NCBI RefSeq assembly: GCF_051622035.1
Contig: NC_135358.1
Span: 19,916,001 to 19,980,000 of the forward strand
From: Arctopsyche grandis
Lineage: Eukaryota; Arthropoda; Insecta; Trichoptera; Hydropsychidae
Reading direction: 5' to 3'
Length of the DNA stretch: 64,000 bases
Shown: positions 52,801 through 63,054 of the stretch, in pieces
How the letters are laid out: every line of letters begins with the position of its first letter
Position numbering within the stretch: the stretch's first letter is position 1
The notes under the pieces: generated by a model
Told to the model about the DNA's origin: nothing
Database searches by the model: none
Seen by the model: the letters and a program-made list of their open reading frames with translations, nothing else
Program-made: the position numbers and the translations under genes

Positions 52801-55800
52801 TGGTCAGCTTTGACATATAGTCATCCTAGGTATCACTTGGATCACTTATGAGTTATTACATGCCATTTAACAGGGTTACTTTGTAAGTGAAAGTAGTTAG
52901 TTATGATAATAATAGATTAGCAATTGTTATACTACTTTTTTACAGATCTTTATCGTGAGACGCCTCTTTGGAGACAACGGATTTATATATGTGAGTGCGG
53001 TTTGCAATTTAATATTTTAATAATAACTTTAGTAAAGTATATAAAATTACACGAATTACTTTAATATAATTTAAATATGAAAAAGAACTGATAGACAGTT
53101 GGGAAACACCGTTTCTGTTTGCTATTATTCTATTAAGTAAAGTTCGTTAAAGATTTTTGGCTGGAAGCAATTATGTGGAAGATTTATTGCTTCTGTGGGA
53201 CCGACTTGGCTGGCGAAGGACCCTTTTTTTGTATTCAGGTAGGGAGATGTATCTCGTTTGACACCGATTTGACACAAAAATTAGCACAAAATTTTTCGAA
53301 ATAACTGATATAAAACCGCTTTTTACGACCGATTTGCTGTTTATTTTTACACTTAAATTATACTAGGATGCAATTAGTAAAATAAGTGATTAGATGGTTA
53401 AGTTAAATTTCGTGCAATAGCCGGGTTTAAGCGAGTAATAGCGGGAGGAACGCAGAAGCACGTCCTCCTCACATGACACGAAAGACCGAACTCCCCATAT
53501 AGTTGGTATATTAAAAAAAAAAATTAACCGGTTTATATGCAGACGCAAATACGTGGATAATATAATACATAATTTGAACTTGACATCAAATCCGGTTATT
53601 ATCAAGTTGTTAAAAATTATATGGATGTATTTACGTCACTAACTTTTGGGGATTTTCTTTCTTTAAATCATCAGATGTCGTAAACATATTGGGTTTTACT
53701 CGAATCATTGTTTCTCGCCCAAACGGAACGTGAAAATATTGTTGAGATACCGTTGGAAAATCAGAGGGAGAGTGAAGAGAAATCTAAAAGATAAGTCAAA
53801 CATTAATTCAATTACAAAAAGATAAATAACATAGTTCGACAAATGACGACTTTTTTTTGGTTCAGAGACGATATATGACTTTTATTATAGATATCTGCCC
53901 AGTAAACACGAATCTGGTAATAAAAAAATGTTGATTGGCTCGAGATTCGGAAATACAATGTACAAATATGTATGTGTTTTTTAAATTGCGCGATTTTTCT
54001 ATATCTTGGTGTTGTTCGGTCGATGTCTCAAAATCTGTCAATTTCCTATTCAAAATGAATATTGGAATCTATAGTCGGGTATTTTATCTTTCATTTGTAG
54101 TACTTTTAAGCTTTCAAATATCTCTAAGTAGTCATACAGTTCAAATAAAAAGTCAAAAGTACGTATTTTCACTTGGGATTTTTTCCCACTGTTAATACTA
54201 TTTTATATTGAGTATATTCTATTGAAACATGTTTATTGAGATAGTGTTCTGGCCACATTATTTTTTGTTTTCGTTTAAAAAGGTTAATTGAAAGTGTGCT
54301 GAATTTTAAATCGGTAAAATTGCGAGCTGAAAACTCGTAATAGTATTTACTCATATTTACACAAATTTAAATTGAATTAATAGGTATAATATATTAAATT
54401 GTCTTTATATGAGAATTAAATAAAATTCTACTTAGAAAAATCATATTTCGACTTATCTTTTGGATTAATAACAAAAGAATTTCGAGCTAAAAGCTCGTAC
54501 TAGTAATTACACGATGAAAGATAAAAAAAACTGACTATAGATTACAATATTCATTTTGAACAGGAAATTACAGATTTTGAGACATCGACCGAACAACACG
54601 AAGATATAGAAAAATCGCACGATTTAAACAACACATATAACTCCGAATCTCCAAATCAACTTTTTTATTACCAGATTCGTGTTTACTTGGCATAGATCTA
54701 TAAGAAAAGTCATATCTCATTTTTCGTGTCGAACAGTGTAATCAGGTTTTATTATAATCTGTATATGTACTTTAAATCCTCGAGATGTTCCTCTACACAG
54801 AGGATCGATATCTTGATTCTCAGATCGCAATACTATTGTCATTCCTGACAAAGCTCCTGCATCCTAAAATTGATCATATTTAATAGATAAAAACAAAGAT
54901 CAATTTAAATTAAATTTTTCGATGGAAAAGTACAACTCACACTTCCCCTCATTGGGTACACATCAAATGGTGCATCGTTAGAATAGCCATCATCTGAGCT
55001 CCACATATCACTTGCGTTTCCATGTTTAGAATATGGACTGAAATCCCTGTTAAAAATTTAATATGTACAATAACAAATTTCCTTTTTTAAAATACTACTC
55101 TATTTCATTTTATAAATGTGTACATTTCTTTTCTGAACATTTCGTGAGGTTGTATCATGTTGGACGTGAAACAGAGGCCTTCCTCAGTTATGATGGGGTT
55201 GAAAATTTCTTCACATTTTTTCATGGTCGTTCTCCACATGCATAAGAGCAACGTAGTTTGCAAATCTGGAGCCACCTTTATTTTTAAAAAATGGTGAAAG
55301 TTTTTAAATAAAATTGATACTGCGTATACGTATCAGTTGCTTTATCAGTGTTCTTTGAACCGTATTTATGTAAGTGTAATATTTTTAAAATTCAGTTGTT
55401 AATATTAATTTGAATTAATATATTTTATTTCTATAATAATTTATTATTATATGATATGTATATTGGTACTTACATATTTCATCAAATCCAAAGACGTGTT
55501 GTCAGTAAATTTACTTCCATTCTGTACGATATGAGATGAACATACCAGAGATAATAATTCAAATTTTGCCAAACTAAAAATCAATAAACCAAAAATAAAA
55601 ATTTCAAATTTGATCGAATAATGGGATCATTTTGAACAATGGAGTAGAACTCTTGTTTCAATTCTTAACATTTAATCAAATACACAAATTCAATGTTATT
55701 AAATATGATACAATATATTGCACTCTTTTACTGATTTATTTTCAATACACTTTTTAAAAAAAATGGATCTATGAAACATCATGGAATTTGGTTTTGATTA

Positions 55801-56580
55801 TGGGAATTAAATTAGAACTCCACTCAATCGTGTTTTGTTTACTTTTTGATGAACATTAATTTATTTCTTGCGGAAAGTAACTATATATGTTTTCATAAGC
55901 TTTCAACTTTATTTTGGTAGATAAAAAATGTTTGAAATTTAATTTTCTTTGATTTTAAAATACTGACTACATAATTAATACATTCCTATCAATTGATTTA
56001 CATACTTTTGTTGGTAATTCATTGATCGTTTTTGTTGCTAATTCATTGGTTTTATTCAAATCATATTATTTAAATTAATAATTCACTCACGCGTCAGGAA
56101 GTAGATTCGACCTTTCGTGGTAATTTTCGGAAAAATTGAATAAAGTTTGGCGTATTTTTGATTCCGAACAAATGGTCACCGCTGGGAAAGGAATCTGTAA
56201 ATATTATTATGAACTTTTTAAAAATAGTCACGAATAAACATGCCGACATAATCAAAATATTTATCCAGATTTGATCGTTGACCTTCCAAACTGGCTCTAA
56301 ATTTTCTTTTACTTCGATTGAATCCGGATTTGGGAACCACTTGAACCACGACACAGCAAATATGATACATATTATGGTAGTACACGCACAAAACACCAGC
56401 ATGCGAAAAATCCTGAATCGGTAAAATATCAAAGACAGACAAAACAATTACAAATCAAGGTGAAAACACGCAATTATTCAAAAATGTCATTGAAATCGAC
56501 ACCCACAAAACCACTGATGTTTTAACGTTTTGCTTTCGCTGTTGATGCACTTCCACCCCCATCTTATTCGACTTTTCCAT
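46825..56580 (-). CDS. Pickpocket-type DEG/ENaC sodium channel, gene A
   Basis: Thirteen exons (minus): 56580-56507 (tentative), 56412-56283, 56194-56091, 55573-55474, 55275-55124, 55046-54941, 54863-54771, 53783-53644, 49786-49656, 49582-49523, 49434-49233, 49153-48977, 46903-46825; phases agree throughout, about 516 residues. The product is an amiloride-type trimeric Na+ channel subunit of the cell membrane, with a role in mechano- or chemosensation or fluid handling. TM1 is RMLVFCACTTIICIIFAVSW; the post-TM1 motif is IPFPAVTIC; the Cys-rich ectodomain includes NCEMECLSNYTMMLCDC and CDCLPSCTSLEY; TM2 has the LLAFSLIG filter region. Exon 1 lacks the HG gating motif present in copy B, so the true first exon may differ. 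An intact RTE fills intron 8 and a foldback element most of intron 7. Poly-A signal lies 11 bp after the stop. Confidence 0.87.
47133..47583. mobile_element. hAT-type MITE in ppk A intron 12
   Basis: Element 47141-47575 (435 bp) with inverted ends sharing ggggcgtcattt, flanked by the 8-bp duplication gttcataa (47133-47140 and 47576-47583). No coding capacity. The left end (accgggggcg) and right end (cgcccct) differ in the outermost bases, so the exact tips may be off by one or two. Confidence 0.8.
47716..47878. mobile_element. Palindromic MITE (family P) in ppk A intron 12
   Basis: Outer ends tcatgactaaag and the complement cctctagtcatga form an inverted repeat, and inside there is a second palindrome-like arrangement (tgttgtaaatgcattg ... 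ggatttacaaca with aaaggtttgccgaacctttt at the centre). Three related units occur in tandem at 57113-57560. Confidence 0.6.
48099..48166. repeat. 21-bp tandem repeat, array 1
   Basis: Three units of cgtggttaatttagaactaa with one variant (gcgtagttaa). The same unit forms array 2 at 63215-63300, upstream of ppk copy B, so the repeat flanks the paralogous pair. Confidence 0.75.
49806..53509 (-). mobile_element. Full-length RTE-type LINE in ppk A intron 8
   Basis: Element 49819-53496 (3678 bp) flanked by the 13-bp duplication atatagttggtat (49806-49818 and 53497-53509). On the minus strand it begins ggggagttcggtctttcg, has about 700 bp of 5' leader, one intact 985-codon ORF (52787-49830), and ends ctgtaaatgatgatgatgat, the short-repeat tail typical of RTE elements instead of poly-A. 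Full length, an open frame and an apparently perfect duplication indicate a recent insertion. It is in the same orientation as the host gene and stops about 30 bp before the acceptor of exon 9. Confidence 0.93.
49830..52787 (-). CDS. RTE LINE endonuclease/reverse transcriptase
   Basis: A single 985-residue ORF. The N-terminal part (about 50-290) is an apurinic-type endonuclease: LATYNVRTL, LSEVRRK, GDFNAKIG and the C-terminal SDHRLV are its catalytic blocks. The reverse transcriptase follows (about 500-770): IILIHKKGDKSDIKNYRPIS, FVDYEKAFDTVSHNA, QGDTISPKLF and the catalytic LRFADDIVLV. The tail (RNTWVRNMTRVVDIVDRVKR, GHVARRMDERW, GRPQGRW) is the conserved end found in insect RTE/BovB-type proteins. 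The enzyme nicks the target and primes cDNA from the nick. All key residues appear intact, so the copy may be active. The ATG at 52787 is the first in frame. Confidence 0.93.
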   Translation of the reverse strand: MAVRTHSLNGNLSQVPPFSQHILDKCEKNNIQTSNKVRVTMDDSLANRNLYLATYNVRTLSSEGSVLALENELESIKWDLVGLSEVRRKQENQIILKSGNCLYWRGLPNGRIGGVGFLINKRIERNIIEINDISERICYVVLRISSRYTCQIFQVYAPTSSHPDEEIEDFYEKLQGAYDNSRHHFKIIMGDFNAKIGQKANTERAVGNFGTGQRNDRGDRLIEFAEHNRLFITNSFFRKNTNNKWTWESPKGDRNEIDFILTNALHSVKDVSVLSKVDIGSDHRLVRAKMAININCERRKLIKGCSNSPDFAQLRSRKKEFELELGNRYGKLNPEADIEELNTVISSVLTSTGKKLGGFRKQIKLSKISAETKNLIKHKRNLDRDNNKQEYNLVNKEIKKRIVRDVRDFNSKLIENTIKNNRSLKKCKQDLFLGKNQMIAIRSESGVIIRNREEIIDRVYTFYAKLYENDNGQFPTLESTHGQRVPAVLPSEVEAALKTAKNGKTPGEDNIPIDLLKCGGPPLINILARLFSKCIQNQAIPEGWNNATIILIHKKGDKSDIKNYRPISLLSAVYKLFTKVITERLKNILDENQPIEQAGFRANFSTMDHLQVVGELIERANEYQRPLCLGFVDYEKAFDTVSHNAVLNALKTQGVPEPYVGLLATIYKNATASVKIFSGTDRFSIGKGVRQGDTISPKLFNAVLEGVFRKLDWDTAGVSINGRFLSHLRFADDIVLVARDSADLLIRLTQLDRESRKVGLKINVDKTKLMFNSYCMPDSIPLDDKPVEVVNNYLYLGQIIDMSGSKNEEIKRRMKLGWSAFGRMNAVFKSKMPLCLKKRIFDQCVLPVMTYGCETWTLNAKMQNKIQCTQRSMERCMLGITRKDRKRNTWVRNMTRVVDIVDRVKRLKWQWAGHVARRMDERWTKEVLEWYPREGKRVKGRPQGRWVNEIRKMCGMRWMSVAQNRDEWKRVGEAFIQQWMANGCK
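53834..54742. mobile_element. Foldback element (family F) filling ppk A intron 7
   Basis: Two long inverted arms (about 53834-54098 and 54508-54742) share acacgaatctggtaat, gatttttctatatct, gatgtctcaaaatctgt and ttcgacacgaaaaatg type blocks with about 10-15 percent differences. The 410-bp core between them matches the copy at 43463. No transposase. Intron 7 of ppk A spans 53784-54770, so this element makes up about nine tenths of it. Confidence 0.82.
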
Positions 56581-57110
56581 TTACAATTTACACAATGATA
56601 AAACTAAAAATACCCGAATCGATTTTTGAATTCGGTATTCTTATAAGCATACTATGTGAATTAATTTGGTATAAGGAAAATCACCCGACGAATAACAGAA
56701 TACGACTGGTACGTCACGGTGCGCGTATCACTATATATTACACTATCACGCATACACTCTCGTGTGAAGACTTAATAATTGGATGCAAAACAAGATTCCG
56801 CTACAACCAAAGACTGTTTTTAAGGTCAATATGAAATCATTGATTCTATAGAAAATAATTGAGCAATTTGTTTTAACGATAAATGTGCAAACTCATTCAA
56901 AAGCATGTAAATATGTACATACATATATACGTAAGTGGTTGATGTTTTACACTTTCACCAAATTTAAAAAAATGGGCTTTATGTGTATCGATCATTTGAA
57001 CTGTTTTTTTTTAAATACGTATATAATCTGAGAAGATATGGAGTTATGCCTTGAAAAAATACTCATGCCCGAAAGTTGTTTGATTACCAAGCAGGTCAAA
57101 TTAAGGCTAC
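56581..57110. other. ppk A upstream region
   Basis: Upstream of the tentative exon 1 of ppk A. AT-rich, with acatacatatatacg repeats. The plus-strand open frame at 56595-56834 has no recognisable domain. The promoter of gene A, or a missed true first exon, may lie here. Confidence 0.35.
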
Positions 57111-57112
57111 CA

Positions 57113-57560
57113 ACAGTTATAACTAGAGGTAGGATAGTCACAGTGCTATCCATTGTTCCATTGTTGTAAATCCTTTGTAAAAAAGGTTCGGCAAACCTTT
57201 AACAATGCATTTACAACCTTTGAACAATACGCGGCACCTTCTGGGTCCGGTGACTAGTTATAACTAAAGCGCGGCCCCAGAGCGCGCCGTCTATTTTTCA
57301 ATTATTGTACATAAATGCTTTGTAAAAAAGGTTCGGCAAACCTTTAACAATGCATTTACAACATGTGAACAATGAACGGCACGCTCTGGGTCCACTCTTT
57401 AGTTATAACTAGACTGCGGATAGACACCGTGCTTCTTCCAGGAATCGGGGCGGTTTAGCTCTATTTACAAAGCTAGTCCAAAAAAAAAAACGTTCGGCGA
57501 ACCTTTAACAATACAATGAAGAATACACAGCACCCTCTGGGTCCGTTTTTTACTTTATCT
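57113..57560. mobile_element. Cluster of palindromic MITEs (family P)
   Basis: Three tandem units each contain aaaggttcggcaaaccttta (or a close variant) followed by aacaatgcatttacaac, bounded by agttataacta blocks and c-rich arms (ggcccc, cctctgggtcc). They are inverted relatives of 47716-47878. The order is degenerate in the third unit. Confidence 0.6.
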
Positions 57561-57861
57561 ATGTTTCAAGACGGCACCTTGGTTATCCGGCCTTTAGTGA
57601 TGTGATGCCGAGTCCCCTTGTATTAGGGCATCCAATCCCGGAAGGTTTTTTCAGCACTGGGATTGCGGTGCTAGAAATATCCGTTTTTGTGATTTCATGT
57701 CCAAGTGAAGTCCATGGAGCTTAGCTCAAAAAGCTTGGGAGAATTCTTGTGCAATCCGAGAAAAGTCAACTTTCGTTAAGTTTGGTGAGCTAGGTATATA
57801 AATTTAAATTTAAATGAAAAAACATATATGTACATACACATGTATGTATGTATATTTTATC

Positions 57862-57920
57862 TCCGGCCGGCTCGTCTTTAAGGGCAACCGGGGCACTGCC
57901 CTACAGACATTACTTTATAC
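57862..57920 (+). mobile_element. Possible hAT left end fragment
   Basis: ggctcgtctttaagggcaac and gggcactgccct resemble the start of the hAT element at 31466 (cagtggcggctcgtc..). No other part is recognisable. Confidence 0.3.
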
Positions 57921-58109
57921 ATATTGTTTGTAACTCGTCAAGAGTATATTAAATTAACTCGTCAAGAGTAAATTAAAATTATGATTCTTTTCTCATTGGG
58001 GAGACTAATACAACACAAATACCATTTTTTTTAATTATTTAATAAATACGATAAATGTTTTTAGTAACTACACAATAATGTTACACAATTTATTATATTA
58101 TATTACAAA

Positions 58110-58330
58110 TTAGGAAACGGAAGGCGTGAATGAGAAATATGACAAGGGTAGTTGGTTGGTGGAGAAAACATAGATATAGAATAATTATTCTACATACATA
58201 TATCTATGGGAGAGAGTAAAGATATTGAAATGGAAATGTAAATGTAAAAGGTTGCAACGAAGGTCACAATAGAGATGGGTGGATGAAATTAGAAAAATAC
58301 GAGCGATGGAAGCGTTTTGGATAGGCTTTC
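58110..58330 (+). pseudogene. RTE LINE fragment, heavily decayed
   Basis: Words such as gaatgagaaatatgacaagg, gtggagaaaa, gagtaaagatattgaaatgg and agatgggtggatgaaatta follow the order of the C-terminal tail of the RTE ORF (WVRNMTR, RVKRLKWQW, RWVNEIRK). Two small insertions interrupt it. Inactive. Confidence 0.6.
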
Positions 58331-60207
58331 ATTACATTATACCTATATTACTAAACAAATTGCTTATCCGTATGCAGTATTTACATAAGTAGCTATGTAT
58401 TTGTAAGTACATGCTAAGAACCTACAATGAACGAGATAAAACATAAAATAAAAACCTTGTAAATAAATACGTACGTATGTACACATTCCAAATTTAAAAA
58501 CTATATACATACACGTGTGTTTACTGGATTCACTAAAATAACAACCATGAAATATTAATACATATTTTTAGTAAGCAAATAAGCGTTCTTAAATATTAAT
58601 ACATATTTTTAGTAAGCAAACTTTTAGTTAATTCGATTTATACTACATACATACATATATACCAATCGTTAAGAATTTCATTTAGTGTTTTGTCGTATCA
58701 TGATGTAAATACATATGTACATATCATACATATGTATGACATAACAATAGATCGTGATTTTGAAGACCACTGATTATTTTACAATAGTCTAGATTTAACA
58801 GCATGAATAACACTAAATTACACACATCCATTGATAAGGTATAGCGCGAAAAACAATTGACGCTTGCCTCTTGTTTTTTCCAGTCATCAACCACAAAGAT
58901 TTATTCGACACTGACTAATTTTAGACCGCACATGTATTACAACATTATAAATTTATTTAATGCGACAAAATTTTCGTCTCTTCATACCACTTTATAAATA
59001 TAAAATAAATATAATAAAGATGATAAGACCGAACAAATTAATATTTATTGATTACTTGTATTTTTCTTCAGGTGATTTATTTTTATTTTTAATACCATTC
59101 CTTAAATTGCAACAAGCCCTGAAAGAACAAATTTTTAAATTCATTAAATGCCTGTCAAGTAAATTATACATACATTAAAATCAAAATATTCGATTGACCT
59201 TAAAGTCAAAAAATATATAATTTCTATAAGACTGAGAAACGAAAATCCGAGACAAAGTCCCAATAAACCACCACAATTGGCTAGGAAATCTGTGGTTCCG
59301 TACAATTCAGATCGACGTGATGTTATAAATTGAGGTTGTTTAACGAACAACACCATTCGAGCCATCTGTATTCTGAAAAAATATGCGACATGTTATTTAT
59401 ATTTATTTATTTATATTAAAATATAAATAATTCATTTAACTATGTATGTACATACTCCTCTGTAATATTTTCTGCGTAGCTTTCATAAACTTATTTCCAA
59501 TTATAATCGGCCTGAGATACTTCCACATCATACTCGATTGCTGTACACGCCGGCAAACAGTTGCAATCTTTTACATAATCAAACAGATAAGTATCTATAT
59601 CAGTCAAGTTTTCATTGTTGAAGCCGATTTTACTGATCTTCTGCATTAAGTCATCTTAAAACACAAAAATGAAAATTCGTTTTGGTTAAAATCACAGATT
59701 AAAATACAAAAATATCTGTAAATATAGTGTTGGCTTAAAACTAGTGATAGAGGTCAATACAACAATGGCTTTTTTTTAAATAGTGTATGTATGAATACAT
59801 ATCACGAATAGAGCTGTAGCGGATTGTTAGAAAATATTTAAATACATACATGCATATGCTAAATAGTAAAACCTGGGAAGAACTCACTATACAAGTGTGT
59901 TCTTAATCAATTATAGATGACCTGGGTTTTCTTATTTAAATTAATATTTATATTAGAATACCTTGATAGTAATAAACACATGGCAACTTTCCAACGGAAC
60001 ATATAGGTGTATTTAGTTTTCCTTAAAAAAAAAATCATACATTCAAATATATTAATGTTCTCGTAATAAAAAACTTAAAGAACCAAGGTGCATTAGAATG
60101 ATACCCAAAAAGATGTAGATGAAATTAAAATAAATGAAAGCAAACCTAATTTTTATTTTTCTAGGTCATCGACAGGTTTACGGCCAAACTTAAAAATATA
60201 CGCACAT

Positions 60208-60413
60208 TCATATGAGCCGTTATATTTGAAAGTGGCGGAAGTTCAATTTTTAGTTCCAAAAACACTATTTGTTTGATTTCATTCAGAAATTGTACAAAAA
60301 TCCCTTCTTTTAATTCGATATGTCCAGAATCTCATACATAATATTTAATTTTTTGCGAGATTTCTCGTCGAGAAAAGTGGACTTATGCCATTTTCAATTA
60401 TAACGGCTCAAAT
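60208..60413 (+). mobile_element. MITE with 30-bp inverted ends, copy 3 of 3
   Basis: Left end tgagccgttatatttgaaag and right end cattttcaattataacggctca are inverted repeats over about 30 bp. Related to 5140 and 7066. It is inserted in the ppk copy B region (between the exon 9 and exon 10 blocks) and abuts a family M MITE on its right. Confidence 0.65.
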
Positions 60414-60612
60414 GTAAAATAGTAAACGGATTGTTTCGCCCATTGCGATCACGAATACGGAATATCTACCACTTAAGTTCTCGTTAGTATGATAGTTTGC
60501 GCGTTTGTTGCTCTCGATAGACGAAATTTTTGGGTGCCAGATATTCCATGATTGAGATTTTAGTGACGTGTGTGAGATTTCTTCGTGCGGGATGAACCGA
60601 ACCATGTAAAAT
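60412..60612 (+). mobile_element. hAT-type MITE (family M), copy in ppk B intron 9
   Basis: Element 60421-60603 with atgtaaaat on both sides (60412-60420 and 60604-60612; 8 or 9 bp depending on the tip). Ends gatgaaccgaacc and shares gttctcgttagtatgatag and gggtgccagatattcc with the other copies. Confidence 0.7.
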
Positions 60613-63054
60613 ATAGAAATTTAGATAAAATTAATAAAGTCATAATCAGACAGTGGTGACAGAATGCAGGATAGGTATGAGAGCCAATTTATGGGAAACC
60701 GTTAAGACAATTAAATTTGATGAATATTTAAGATCGTCTTGGAAGTTATACATTTCCAAATCTGACCAGCAGCATCGCAGTAACACTTCGAATCATACAA
60801 CGTATGATTTTTTCAATCGATTTTCTATAATTAACCGAGGTTCAAAAGCTCGGGACCTCTTAATAGCATTATACGCAAACCACTAATTTTTACTGAATTA
60901 CCTGTCTATTTTATTTACCTTTGAAGTTATTTACTTCATTACACTAGGTGCGATTAATAAGCAATATATTTTATAATAATATGTTGCAATGATATTTACT
61001 TGTATATATTATACTAACTTGGCATTGAGAAGGTCACACAGTCGCAGAGAAAATCAGTATAGTTGGTTAGACATTCTAAGTCACAATTATTTTGTGTGTA
61101 CACTTTGTAATACCTCAATTTCCTTTCGTTTGGGAAATAGCACTGTCATCTGTAAACCAAAATCGATTGAAGCAGTAGATACGTACATACATATATACTT
61201 TATGTATTTCAAAATTAATATAAAAAATAACCTTTTTGGGTTGTAACTCTTCAATCCCTCAGAAGTGGTTATCATGTTGGGTTTCACTGCCGCTATAACT
61301 TCTTGATTCAGTGGAACTCTAAAGTATTGTTGGGATACTTGGGGCATTTCCACAAGCGTGTGTAGAGATACCTACATAATTCAAAAGCGTATCTACATAC
61401 ATATGTATATTATATAAACTTTATATATCAGAAATCAAAATCAAGAAATTCGAAGAATTGCAATGCCTAAGCGTTTATTGAGATTTGAAAAAAAAAATTT
61501 TTTGTCGAACTTCAGACGCTTTCAAACTTGAGCTACTTTTTATATTTTGGCAAAAAGAAAATCTTTTAATATTCAAGCTATTGTTGTACCAGCTCCCTAA
61601 AATAAAACCCTTGTTAAACTATGTTGGCTTATAAATATTATTATCATATGTACATTGTATGTATATGTACTAATATGGCATTATTCATGGTTGCTGAATT
61701 AAATAATTATTCATAGAAACACAAGATTCATAAAAAAACTGATACCATTCCTCTGGTGGGATATGTCTTTAAGGGGAGATTTTTTGGGTAGCCATCGCCT
61801 AAGCTCCATCCTTCAGATTTTTTAATTTAATTTCTTTTAAGTGTTCATAATGTTCAAGCCTAATAAAAATAACGAAACCGAATTACATATATGGTTTTGT
61901 TAATAAATAAATCATACATAAATATTATACTTGCATTTCATTTCGGAATAGCTCTTGCGCATTCAACATATTAGATGTAAAACACAAGCCTTCCTGTGTT
62001 AAAATTGGCGTAAAAAGGTCACTGCAATTGTGAAGTGTCGTACCAATTAGACAATTTACCATCATTTCATTTAGATCGGGAACTACCTGAAATTTTATAA
62101 CATTTGAAAATATTCACAATATGTAATATGTAAGTATAATGTAAATATCAGAAGGTACACTAGTCAGAAGATTTATTGCTTCATTACTGGTAAAATTGGA
62201 TTTATTGTACTTTTTTTCTAGCGTAAAACTGTTGCAAACCAAAGATACCGTTTCAAGTAGTGTAATTCTGAAATTCATTATTTGGTCATTTCTACTGTAA
62301 AAAATGTAAGAAAATAGAATATACTCTCATAATGCTCATTACTCATGATCAGTTAAATTTTCTATATTGTGAAAAGCCTCAGTCAAGTTGAAAATGGTTT
62401 GTCTTGATTTCGTCTCTGAGCATATTGCAATAGCAGGAAACGGAACCTGAAAGATAATATTAAATTATAAGGAAATTAACCGTTTCAACAAAAAAAAAAC
62501 ATCCGTAGATCACAAAATTAAAACCAAACTGTAAAACTGCATTTTCAATTTTAAAATTAATGATACTACCTCCCAAACAGGTGTAGGCGATTCAGCAAAG
62601 CTTACAATCACAGGACTTTGGTCCCATTTCATGTACACTTTATAAATAAGATAGGTGCATGTTATAAGGCTAAATATGAACATTGAGATCCACCATATTC
62701 TGAAAGAAATATGAAATATGAAAGTGTATATTTAAAACTATTTTAAAGTTCAGTACCTGCACAAATGCAATATACGAAATACAAATGTAAATATTTGGGA
62801 ACCGATCGCACGTAATTGCACTTGTTATACTGGTATAAATATGTACAAGTGCAATTACAATTTCAAGTATGAACAAACCTTTCAATGACTGTTCTGCCCC
62901 TTTCTCCTACATATTGAAGTCCATGTAGACTTGTTGCTGAAGCGAATTCCACGAAATAGTTCTTGCATGTAAGACGTTTTTTTTTAACGGCTCTGTTTTT
63001 GTATTCCTCGTCTCGATTTTCAAATGGCAATTCAATTTTTACCGCGTCGTGCAT

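Larger units (their letters stand above)
59052..63054 (-). pseudogene. Pickpocket-type DEG/ENaC channel, copy B, broken
   Basis: Thirteen exon blocks: 63054-62879, 62699-62570, 62446-62343, 62267-62159, 62086-61935, 61859-61746, 61596 to about 61511, 61371-61232, 61149-61019, 60021-59962, 59654-59456, 59372-59199, 59118-59052. Exons 2, 3, 5, 8, 9 and 10 have the same lengths as in gene A. Recognisable parts include the N-terminal HG gating motif (SATSLHGLQYVGERGRT), VPFPAIAIC after TM1, and GLLGLCLGFSFLSLIE in TM2. Lesions: a 1-bp loss in a T6 run (61818-61823) shifting exon 6; TGA at 61575-61573 and an altered length in exon 7; TGA at 61148-61146 in exon 9; TAA at 59493-59491 in exon 11. It cannot make a full channel. 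Exon 5 ends at a GC donor (GCAAGT). Confidence 0.88.
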
